A stretch of 8,886 nucleotides of DNA from Pseudomonadota bacterium (GTDB lineage Bacteria; Myxococcota_A; UBA796; SXON01): contig SXOM01000361.1 in NCBI GenBank assembly GCA_005776735.1, positions 1-8,886 of the forward strand, in the 5' to 3' direction. A program made the translations under genes and the position numbers. Positions 1 to 6,242 of the stretch are shown piece after piece. Each line of letters opens with the position of its first letter. Positions within the stretch are counted from its first letter, which is position 1. A model generated the notes under the pieces. That model ran no database searches and had not been told where the DNA came from. It saw only the letters and a program-made list of their open reading frames with translations.

Positions 1-54
1 GGCGGCCGCGGCACCGTGGGCCGGTGGCTACGGCGCGGCAACTAGCTCGAGGAG
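1..54 (+). other. Possible upstream remnant of the ATPase gene, closed by an in-frame TAG
   Basis: This stretch is open in the same frame as the ATPase that follows, apart from a TAG at 43-45. Translated around the stop it reads RRGN-stop-LEEV. Related AAA/STAND ATPases usually carry a GRxxEL motif about 25 residues before the Walker A motif. With Glu in place of the stop, RGNEL would fall at that spacing. One G-to-T change (GAG to TAG) would create the stop. The stretch could therefore be coding sequence of a longer gene cut by a nonsense mutation or sequencing error, or simply non-coding leader. The sequence further upstream is not in the window. Confidence 0.4.
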
Positions 55-2328
55 GTGCGCGACGCCCTGGCCGACCTCCGCGACGGCCGCGGTGCGCGCA
101 TCGGCGTGGTCGGCGAGGCCGGCTCCGGCAAGTCCCGCTTCTTCCGCGAGCTTCGCGAGCTCGCGTCGCGGCGCAAGATCCCCGTCTTCCACGGCCGCGC
201 CCTCCCGTTCGGCTCCGACCGCCCCCTGGCGCCGTTCCGCGACCTCATCAGCGACATCCTGGGCATCGAAGCCGACACCAACGCCGCCGAGGTGCGCGAG
301 CGGCTGCGGCGCCTCACCGAGCTCCGCCTCGAAGAGGCCGACGTCGCGGTGATCGCCACGCTCTACGCGATGGACCTCGGCGACAAGGGCACCCCCGCGC
401 GCGAGGCGGTCGACACCGTGATGGTGAAGCTCGTGCGGGGGCTCGCCCACGATCACCCCACCATCGTCATGCTCGAGGACGTGCAGTACCTCGATCACTT
501 CGAAGCAGGCTTGTTCTCGCAGCTCCTCGACGCGTCCGAGGGCGAGCCGGTGCTCCTCCTCGCCAACTGGCGCGGCGAGCTCGATCCGCGCCTGGCCGAG
601 CGGATGCAACGGGTCACGCTCGGCCCGCTCGCGCCGGCGCTGGTCGAGCAGCTCGCGGCCGACGTGCTGGGCGCGGAGTCGATCGGCCCCGACCTCACGC
701 GGTTGGTGCACCGGGCCGCCGAAGGCAACCCGCTGTACCTGGAGGAGGTCCTCAAGACCCTCCGCCAGAACGGGCGCATCTGGTACGAAGGCCGGCGCGC
801 CCGCTTGAAGGACCCCCACCTGGACCTGGGCCTCCCCGACACGCTCGCCGGCCTCATCGCGGCGCGTGTCGACGCGCTGGATCCCCTCGCCAAGGGGGCG
901 CTCCAGGTGGCCGCCATCATCGGCCTCGGCTTCTCGCCGGTGCTCCTCGGCGAGGCGGTCGGCGCCGACGAGCCGATGGCGTTGGTCGGCGAGCTGGTGC
1001 GCGCGGGCCTGGTCACGCCCGACGGGCGCAGCCCCGACACCGCGTACAGTTTTGCGTCCGTGCTGGTCTGGGACTGCGTGAACCGCGGCATCCTCGGCCT
1101 GCAGCGCCGCGAGTACCACCGCATGGTCGCGGCGGCGATGGAGCGGGTGTACGCCGACCGACTCGACACGGTGGTCGAAGCGTTCGCGCAGCACTGCCAC
1201 GCGGCGGGCCGGGTCCGCGACGCCATCACCAGCATCTACCGGGCCGGCGAGGACCACCGCGCCGCGCAGTTCTTCGAGCGCGCGCTGGACTGTTTCTTGC
1301 GCGGCATCGGGTGGCACGACGCGGCGCCGCGCGCCGAGAAGGACGCCCAGGTCGAGGCCCGCCTGCACGTCGCGGCGGGTGAGACGGCGCGCATCCTCGG
1401 CCTGGCCTCCGCGGAGCGGATGCTCACGGTGGCGCTGGACATCGCGGCCGAGGCCGGCCCGCGGGTGGCCGAGGCGCGGGCCCTGCTCGGGCTGGGGCAG
1501 ATCTACGCGGCCAAGGGCAAGTTCGCGCTGGCGCGGGCGAACATCGAAGACGCGGTGGGCATCTCGCGCCGCGCGGGCGACCTGTCGTTGCACGTGCAGT
1601 GCCTCGAAGCGCTCGGCGCGCTGGAGCTCGACGCGGGGGAGGTCGACGAAGCCCGCCGCATCTACGAGAAGGGCCTGGCCGCCGCAGGCGATCGCGGCGA
1701 CCTCGCCGCGCGCATGCTGCTGGGCCTCGCCAACCACGCCGCGCGCCGGGGCGATGACGAAGCGTCGCACGAGCTGCTCCAACGGGCGCTCCCCCACGCC
1801 GAGGCGTCGGGCGACCGCGTGCTGCTCGGGCGGGTGCTCAACAACCGCGGCATCGCCTTGCTCGACGCGGGCAAGCCGGCCGAGGCCCTCGTCGAGTTCC
1901 GGCGGGCGCTCGAGATCCGGCGCGGGCTCGGGTACCGCCAGGGCGAGCTGGTGAACCTCCACAACATCGGCGACGCGCTCTTGCGCATGGGCGACCACGC
2001 CCGCGCCTGGGCGGCGTTCGAACAATCGCGCGAGCTGGCGCGCGACTGCGCGTCGGAGCGCGGCGTGAGCATGAACGACGTCTACCTGCACTACCTCCGC
2101 GGGTTGCGCGGCGAAGAGGTGCGGGCCGACCTCGCCGCCGCCGGCGCAGAGGCAGCCCGGCTCGGCGAGCCGGAGTCGGCGCTGTTGGCGCGGTGGTTTG
2201 CGGCCCGGCTCGCACAGGACGGCGCCGCGGCCGCGGCGATCGTGGCCGAGGCCGAGGTCCAGGGTTTTCCGAACCTCGCCCGACAGCTCCGGAGCAGCGG
2301 CGCCGTGCGTGGTAGCCTGTCGGGGTGA
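55..2328 (+). CDS. AAA/STAND-type ATPase with C-terminal TPR repeats (possibly 5'-truncated)
   Basis: This 757-residue protein is probably a cytoplasmic signalling ATPase. The N-terminal NTPase domain has Walker A GEAGSGKS at residues 20-27 and a Walker B-type IVMLED ending at E141-D142. It also has the AEGNPLYLEEVL motif at about 222-233, typical of AAA_16/STAND proteins linked to bacterial cyclases and kinases. A helical region follows, then about five TPR-like units starting near residues 473, 511, 553, 592 and 630, spaced about 40 apart, which usually serve protein binding. GTG 55 is the only usual start after the in-frame TAG at 43-45. The GAGGAG before it directly abuts the GTG, so it is poorly spaced as a ribosome binding site, and Walker A lies unusually close to the N-terminus. 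The true start may lie upstream. The stop overlaps the cyclase start, implying co-translation. The ligand or stimulus is unknown; the ATPase-TPR assignment is strong, the start is not. Confidence 0.85.
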   Translation: MRDALADLRDGRGARIGVVGEAGSGKSRFFRELRELASRRKIPVFHGRALPFGSDRPLAPFRDLISDILGIEADTNAAEVRERLRRLTELRLEEADVAVIATLYAMDLGDKGTPAREAVDTVMVKLVRGLAHDHPTIVMLEDVQYLDHFEAGLFSQLLDASEGEPVLLLANWRGELDPRLAERMQRVTLGPLAPALVEQLAADVLGAESIGPDLTRLVHRAAEGNPLYLEEVLKTLRQNGRIWYEGRRARLKDPHLDLGLPDTLAGLIAARVDALDPLAKGALQVAAIIGLGFSPVLLGEAVGADEPMALVGELVRAGLVTPDGRSPDTAYSFASVLVWDCVNRGILGLQRREYHRMVAAAMERVYADRLDTVVEAFAQHCHAAGRVRDAITSIYRAGEDHRAAQFFERALDCFLRGIGWHDAAPRAEKDAQVEARLHVAAGETARILGLASAERMLTVALDIAAEAGPRVAEARALLGLGQIYAAKGKFALARANIEDAVGISRRAGDLSLHVQCLEALGALELDAGEVDEARRIYEKGLAAAGDRGDLAARMLLGLANHAARRGDDEASHELLQRALPHAEASGDRVLLGRVLNNRGIALLDAGKPAEALVEFRRALEIRRGLGYRQGELVNLHNIGDALLRMGDHARAWAAFEQSRELARDCASERGVSMNDVYLHYLRGLRGEEVRADLAAAGAEAARLGEPESALLARWFAARLAQDGAAAAAIVAEAEVQGFPNLARQLRSSGAVRGSLSG

Positions 2329-3629
2329 CGCCCCCCGGGTTCCAGGAGCAGGTCGCCGCGCGTGTCGAGGCCGACGCCCGCCGCTTCGAGCGCATCGCCG
2401 CGCAGCTCCGGCTCGTCTTCGGCGCGCTCGGCGGCCTCGCGATCCTCGGCAACTGGGAGAGCAACACCGCCGCGACGGCGTGGATCGCCAGCGGCGTCTT
2501 CGCGGTCGAGCTGGCGTGGGCGGGGTTCGTCTTCGTTCGCGCCCGCGGGGGCGACGGCCTGCCGCCGTGGACGAAGTGGGTCAGCGCGACGTTCGACGTG
2601 ACCTGCGTGAGCGCGTTGTCGGCCACCGGCCTGTTCAACTACAGCGGTGCGTACGAGACGCTTCTCGCGCCCGTCTTCGTCGCCTTGTACCCGCCGTTTC
2701 TCCTGTTCACGGCCTTGTCGGGGAGCGTCCGCACCGCGCTCTTCGCGGGGGGCCTCGCGGCGCTCGAGCGCCTCGCGCTGTTCGGGTACATCGTCCACAA
2801 TGGCCTGGTGCGCACGACCGACCAGGCCACCTACGGGACCAACGCGGTGTCGGTGCCCGACCAGCTCACGGTCGCGGGCTTCCTGCTCGTGATCGGCGGC
2901 CTTTTCGCGGCGCTCGCCGCCCTCTTGCAGCGGGAGTGGCACCACGGCGCGGAGGAGACCCTGCTCAAGCTCGAGGCCGAGCGTCAGCAGACGCAGCTCC
3001 GCAAGTACCTTTCGGCGTCGGTGGCCGACTACGTCGTGCACAGCCCCGGCGCGATGGCGCTCGGGGGAGCGCGCCGCACCGCCGCCGTCGTGTTCGTGGA
3101 CATCCGGGACTTCACGCCGTTCTCCGAGCGGGAGCGCCCGGAGCGGGTGGTCGAGTTCCTGAACACCCTCTTCGCGGAGCTGGTCGGGGTGGTGTTCGCG
3201 CACGGCGGCACGCTCGACAAGTTCCTCGGCGACGGCCTGATGGCGGTGTTCGGGGTGCCGCGCGAGGTGCCCGACGCCGCCGAGCAGGCGGTACGGGCGG
3301 CGATCGAGATGCATGCGTGCATCAAGCGCCTCAACGCCGCGGGGGTGGGCGGCGATCATGTCGTGCGCATCGGGGTCGGCATCGCGTTCGGCGAGGTGGT
3401 GGCCGGCAACGTCGGCACCCCCGAGCGGATGGAGTACACGGTCATCGGCGACACCGTGAACTACGCCGCGCGTTTGCAGGCGCTGTGCAAGGACCTCGCG
3501 CAGGACCTCGTCGTCTCCGACTCCGTGCGCGAGGCCGCGCCCGACTTCCGCTACCTGCGGATGCCGCCGGTCAAGGTGAAGGGCAAGTCGGGCGAGCCGG
3601 TGATCTGGGCGGTGACGGACCGGATCTGA
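2325..3629 (+). CDS. Membrane-bound class III adenylate cyclase
   Basis: This 434-residue protein is predicted to make cAMP from ATP at the inner membrane. The N-terminal 200 residues hold about six hydrophobic helices (roughly 27-42, 51-70, 85-100, 113-133, 137-157 and 181-201). A charged linker helix (about 205-228) leads to a class III catalytic domain at about 252-432. Visible active-site residues are metal-binding D259 (in FVDIRDFT) and D303 (in FLGDGLMAVFG), purine-selecting K299 and T372 (in YTVIGDTVN), and transition-state N379 and R383. Lys with Thr is the pattern of the class IIIb bacterial adenylate cyclases; guanylate cyclases use Glu and Cys. The GTG start overlaps the ATPase stop (GTGA) and has no strong ribosome binding site, pointing to translational coupling. 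The membrane part is not a sensor domain I can name. Adenylate rather than guanylate activity is inferred from residues. Confidence 0.93.
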   Translation: MTPPGFQEQVAARVEADARRFERIAAQLRLVFGALGGLAILGNWESNTAATAWIASGVFAVELAWAGFVFVRARGGDGLPPWTKWVSATFDVTCVSALSATGLFNYSGAYETLLAPVFVALYPPFLLFTALSGSVRTALFAGGLAALERLALFGYIVHNGLVRTTDQATYGTNAVSVPDQLTVAGFLLVIGGLFAALAALLQREWHHGAEETLLKLEAERQQTQLRKYLSASVADYVVHSPGAMALGGARRTAAVVFVDIRDFTPFSERERPERVVEFLNTLFAELVGVVFAHGGTLDKFLGDGLMAVFGVPREVPDAAEQAVRAAIEMHACIKRLNAAGVGGDHVVRIGVGIAFGEVVAGNVGTPERMEYTVIGDTVNYAARLQALCKDLAQDLVVSDSVREAAPDFRYLRMPPVKVKGKSGEPVIWAVTDRI

Positions 3630-3706
3630 CGGCAGAAGTGCCGCAGCTCGCCGCGCGCGTCGCCCTCGCCGCCGGACGCGCGCCGGACCCTGCCCGCCTC
3701 GGGACG

Positions 3707-3756
3707 GTCGCGGCGCGTCCGCCCCAGCCCCGGCGTCCGCCTCAAGTCGCGGCGCG
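3707..3756 (+). repeat. Short imperfect direct repeats in the gap before the terpene-synthase-like gene
   Basis: The 11-mer GTCGCGGCGCG occurs at 3707-3717 and 3746-3756, and GCGTCCGCC occurs at 3715-3723 and 3733-3741. They lie in the 155-nt gap (3630-3784) after the cyclase, where no gene is seen. They could be a diverged duplication, regulatory sites, or compositional chance in very GC-rich DNA. Confidence 0.3.
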
Positions 3757-3760
3757 CCCA

Positions 3761-3770
3761 GCCGATCGGC
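3761..3770. promoter_or_regulatory. 10-bp perfect palindrome just upstream of a ribosome binding site
   Basis: GCCGATCGGC is a perfect palindrome ending 4 nt before the AGGAG of the next gene. Its position would suit an operator or a small hairpin affecting translation, but short palindromes are frequent in sequence this GC-rich. No factor can be named. Confidence 0.2.
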
Positions 3771-3774
3771 GCCC

Positions 3775-3779
3775 AGGAG
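3775..3779 (+). promoter_or_regulatory. Ribosome binding site fixing the GTG start at 3785
   Basis: AGGAG lies 5 nt before GTG 3785. The reading frame stays open far upstream through the gap and the cyclase gene, so this site decides the start. Homology-like sequence also begins right after it. Confidence 0.7.
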
Positions 3780-3784
3780 CCGCC

Positions 3785-4702
3785 GTGCAGGTCTACGCCG
3801 ACAATGCCCCCATCCTGGACCGGGTCTGGACGCGCCTGCACCGGCGCATCGACGCCTACCCGCCCGCCCTCCGCGAGCTCGCCCGAGACTTCTTCGCCAA
3901 GGCCGGCCCCGGGTACTTCTCGCGGCCCGACGCCGCGCCGCTGTTGCACCTGCCGATCTGGCTCGGCCGGGGTGTCACGCCTGACGCGCTCGAAGACATC
4001 CTCGAAGCCACCGCGCTCGCGTACGCCTACGTCCGCATCCAAGACAACGTGGTCGACGAGCCCGACGGGCGCGGGCACCCGCCCTACCTGCTCATGTCCA
4101 ACGCGCTGCTGTGGGACGCGCTCGCGCTCTACCGGACGCACGCGGACGCCCACTTCTGGGACGTCGCGCGCTGCGCGTGGTTCACGTTCTCGGAGCAGAC
4201 CGAGGCCGAGCGGCGCCAACTCACCGGCGGCGGGAGCTACCCCCACGCGGCGTTCGTGCAGCACGCCCGCAAGTGTGCGCTCGCCGAGGTGCCGCTGTAC
4301 GCGGTGATGGGGGCCAGCGGCGACTGGCGGGGCGAAGCGCAGGTGCCGAAGCTGGTGCACGCGTTGGCGTTGTCCTACGGCTGCGTCAACGACGTCTGGG
4401 GCCACGAGCGCGATCTCCTGAGCGGCGGCCGCACCTGGCTCCTGTCCCACGCCCGCGAAGTGGCCCGCGAAGCGGCGGGCGGCGAACCGTCCGTCGAGCA
4501 GGTCCGGCGGGCGCTGGTGCACACGCCGATCATGGAGGAGCTCGTCGCCCAGTCCATCGCCGAGCTGGGCCGCGCCCGCACCGCCGCCGCCGCGCTCGGG
4601 GTCGCGCACTTCGACGTCTTCGCCGCGCAGCGGAGCGTCCGCCTCCTGCACGTGCAGTCGCGGATCGCGGTGCTGCGGCTCCAGGCGGTCCTCGCGGCGT
4701 GA
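3785..4702 (+). CDS. Class I isoprenoid/terpene-synthase-fold enzyme
   Basis: This 305-residue, all-helical soluble protein looks like a trans-isoprenyl diphosphate synthase or terpene-synthase-fold enzyme. A first acidic motif, DNVVDE, spans residues 87-92, as in DDxxD-type Mg-diphosphate sites. A second, NDVWGHERD at 202-210 followed by GGRTWLL, sits where the family has a second DDxxD or NSE/DTE motif. RKCALAEVPLY at 162-172 is also in character. Both motifs differ from textbook ones, and I see no clear allylic chain-length signature. Activity could be prenyl transfer, cyclization or something diverged. The start is set by AGGAG. The gene is 155 nt from the cyclase stop and converges with the SGNH hydrolase gene. 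No other isoprenoid gene is visible nearby, so substrate and product cannot be told. The fold is fairly secure; the reaction is not. Confidence 0.7.
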   Translation: MQVYADNAPILDRVWTRLHRRIDAYPPALRELARDFFAKAGPGYFSRPDAAPLLHLPIWLGRGVTPDALEDILEATALAYAYVRIQDNVVDEPDGRGHPPYLLMSNALLWDALALYRTHADAHFWDVARCAWFTFSEQTEAERRQLTGGGSYPHAAFVQHARKCALAEVPLYAVMGASGDWRGEAQVPKLVHALALSYGCVNDVWGHERDLLSGGRTWLLSHAREVAREAAGGEPSVEQVRRALVHTPIMEELVAQSIAELGRARTAAAALGVAHFDVFAAQRSVRLLHVQSRIAVLRLQAVLAA

Positions 4703-4703
4703 C

Positions 4704-4721
4704 GGGAGCGCCGGCGCCCCC
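4704..4721. terminator. Inverted repeat between convergent genes, possible bidirectional terminator
   Basis: The 21-nt gap between two convergent stops holds the palindrome GCGCCGGCGC (4708-4717) flanked by GGG on the left and CCC on the right, giving a short hairpin with one A/C mismatch and a CCGG loop. There is no T-tract on either strand, so intrinsic termination is uncertain. The placement is what suggests the role. Confidence 0.35.
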
Positions 4722-4723
4722 GC

Positions 4724-5935
4724 TCACCCCCCGAGCAGCGCGGTGAGCGCGGGCTGGACCGCCTCGGCCACCTGCTCGTGGCCCGCCGCGGAGAAGTGGA
4801 CCTGGTCGATGAACCACGCGTCGGTGGTCGGCGCGTGGAGGGCTTCGTTGTCGCGCGCGAGGTCGACCAGGCCGGCGCCCGTGCGCGCCGACACCGCGCG
4901 CATCGCCTCGAGGATGCCCTCGCTCGCGCGCACCGGGCGGGGGTCGAGGTCGCGGGCGGCGTGAAGGTCGGCCCAACCACCGGCGAAGTCGGCCTGGGCC
5001 TGCCGCCACCACCCGCGGACGTACCGCGCTTCGGGACAGCTCGGCGCAGCTTCGGCCGCCGTCGCCGCCACCTCGGGCCCCACCAGCCGCGGCAACAACA
5101 CCCACCCCGACTGCGCCGGCCGCCACGCGCTCGGCGCGACCAGCTCCGGGCACACGCCCTCCTGCGCTTCGTAGACGCCGTCCCGGCTGATGGGCGTGAC
5201 CAGGAGCACCTTGGCGCCCGCCGCCTGCATCGCACGTACGGCGAGCTCCAGGTTGGCCCCGTACTCCTGCTCGGCCACCGCGCGCTGCGCGTCGGTCGGG
5301 CGGGCCGACACCGGCGGGCCCGCGCCGGGGCCCCCCGCCTGCGCCGCGGGCATCACCGCGTCGCGCAGCGCGGCGTAGAGCTGGAACCGCTGGAAGAACG
5401 CCCTCAGGTGCGCGGCGTTGGCGCTGGAAACGCTCGAGTAGCGGGCGAGGAAGTACGCGTTCCCGATGTCGTTGTGCCCGTTGTAGAACACCGCGACCTG
5501 CGGCCGGAACGCGACGGCCGCTTCGGCCACCACCCGGATCGAGTGCGAGTCCATCGCGACCCGCCCGAGGTTGAGCACCTCGACCGGCGTGCCCGCCGCG
5601 GTGATGCGCGCCTGCAACAAGGCCGGAAACTCCTGCTCGGCGGGGAGGTAGCTGCCGCCCCGGACGCTGGACTCGCCGAACACCATGACGCGCGGCACCC
5701 CGGCGCTCGGCTCGGCTGGGAACGGACCCACGAGGTCGCGCTCCTGGTAGGTGGCCTCGACCTGGGCGCCCGAGACGGTGAACGGGACCGACCCCGGATC
5801 CCACATCTGGCGCACCAAGGGCGGCGGTGGCACCGGCCCGCGCACCAGGCGCAGGGCGAGCTCGGCGCACGCGAAGAGCCCGATGGTGACGACGACACCG
5901 AGGGCGAAGCGGGCGGCGGGACGACGCGTCGACAT
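4724..5935 (-). CDS. Membrane-anchored SGNH/GDSL-family hydrolase
   Basis: This 403-residue protein is predicted to be an envelope esterase or acyl/acetyl hydrolase. It has an N-terminal hydrophobic anchor at about 10-31, ending in the AELALRL pattern common in such proteins. L20-F-A-C23 resembles a lipobox weakly, so a lipoprotein is an alternative. SGNH blocks are present: nucleophile S89 in FGESS, block II Gly in NLGR (G124), NGHND at 152-156 (G153, N155), and block V D377-x-x-H380 in FIDQVHF. Between blocks III and V, about 302-340, a helical ARYVRGWW...AARDLDP segment resembles one TPR-like unit, a common insertion in related hydrolases. ATG 5935 is chosen because an in-frame stop lies at 5950-5948; no good ribosome binding site is seen. 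It is divergent from the peptide-protease operon and convergent with the terpene-synthase-like gene. The substrate is unknown. Confidence 0.85.
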   Translation of the reverse strand: MSTRRPAARFALGVVVTIGLFACAELALRLVRGPVPPPPLVRQMWDPGSVPFTVSGAQVEATYQERDLVGPFPAEPSAGVPRVMVFGESSVRGGSYLPAEQEFPALLQARITAAGTPVEVLNLGRVAMDSHSIRVVAEAAVAFRPQVAVFYNGHNDIGNAYFLARYSSVSSANAAHLRAFFQRFQLYAALRDAVMPAAQAGGPGAGPPVSARPTDAQRAVAEQEYGANLELAVRAMQAAGAKVLLVTPISRDGVYEAQEGVCPELVAPSAWRPAQSGWVLLPRLVGPEVAATAAEAAPSCPEARYVRGWWRQAQADFAGGWADLHAARDLDPRPVRASEGILEAMRAVSARTGAGLVDLARDNEALHAPTTDAWFIDQVHFSAAGHEQVAEAVQPALTALLGG

Positions 5936-6005
5936 GGGAAGGCGCCGTTAACCCTCATGCCCTCCCTCGGCGGTGCCGATCCCCCGGACGAACCCCGAGG
6001 TGCCC
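5936..6005. promoter_or_regulatory. Divergent intergenic region
   Basis: These 70 nt separate the hydrolase start from the precursor-like gene start and must hold promoters for one or both. I see no convincing -35/-10 pair on either strand. The only AT-rich patch is GTTAACC near 5947-5953. GAGGTG at 5997-6002 is a good ribosome binding site for ATG 6006. Confidence 0.4.
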
Positions 6006-6239
6006 ATGTCCGCTCCCCCCTCGACGCTCCAGATCCTCGTCGGCCGAGCGCTGATCGACGCCGAGTTCCGCAAGGCGCTCGTGGCCGACGTGCGCGGCAC
6101 GCTGGCCCACGAAGGCTACGCGCTGGACGAGCCCACCGTCGCCGCGATCGTGGCCGCCACGCGCGACCCGGAGCGGGTGCGCTCCTTCTCCGACGCCTTC
6201 TCCGCGGAGTTCCTGTCCCGCGGCGACTACGCGATCTAG
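6006..6239 (+). CDS. RiPP-precursor-like small protein with nitrile-hydratase-type leader
   Basis: The 77-residue product begins LQILVGRALIDAEFRKAL (8-25) and continues through HEGYAL to about residue 51. This is the helical pattern of the NHLP-clan leaders called Os1348 or Franean1_4349-like, recognized by eye only. A candidate core follows at about 52-77, ending SRGDYAI, with four Ser, one Tyr and no Cys or Thr after the leader (one Thr, T52, at the edge). There is no Gly-Gly cleavage signal. ATG 6006 is preferred over GTG 5973 because GAGGTG is well placed and the family-like sequence starts close behind it. The next gene, an RRE-protease fusion, starts 3 nt after the stop, supporting a precursor role. 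It could instead be a small regulatory or accessory protein of the same fold. Any maturation chemistry is unknown. Confidence 0.7.
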   Translation: MSAPPSTLQILVGRALIDAEFRKALVADVRGTLAHEGYALDEPTVAAIVAATRDPERVRSFSDAFSAEFLSRGDYAI

Positions 6240-6242
6240 CCG

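Noticed and set aside
28..2091. 687-codon open frame on the minus strand across the ATPase gene
   Set aside because: It is antisense to a gene with Walker A, Walker B and TPR motifs, its product is low-complexity Arg/Ala/Glu/Val-rich, and long antisense frames are expected at this GC content.
2091..3359. 422-codon minus-strand open frame across the cyclase
   Set aside because: Compositionally biased translation with no recognizable domain, opposite a cyclase with complete catalytic residues.
2198..3784. Upstream extension of the terpene-synthase-like gene (open frame continues back into the cyclase and ATPase genes)
   Set aside because: The extension overlaps the whole cyclase in another frame and is compositionally biased. 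AGGAG at 3775-3779 and family-like sequence support GTG 3785.
5776..5935. Hydrolase as a lipoprotein via L-F-A-C at residues 20-23
   Set aside because: Phe at the -2 position is atypical and the hydrophobic helix continues past the Cys, so an uncleaved anchor is more likely; kept only as an alternative.
5973..6005. Earlier GTG start at 5973 for the precursor-like peptide (88 residues)
   Set aside because: The added 11 residues are Pro-rich and unlike the leader family, whereas ATG 6006 has GAGGTG at suitable spacing.
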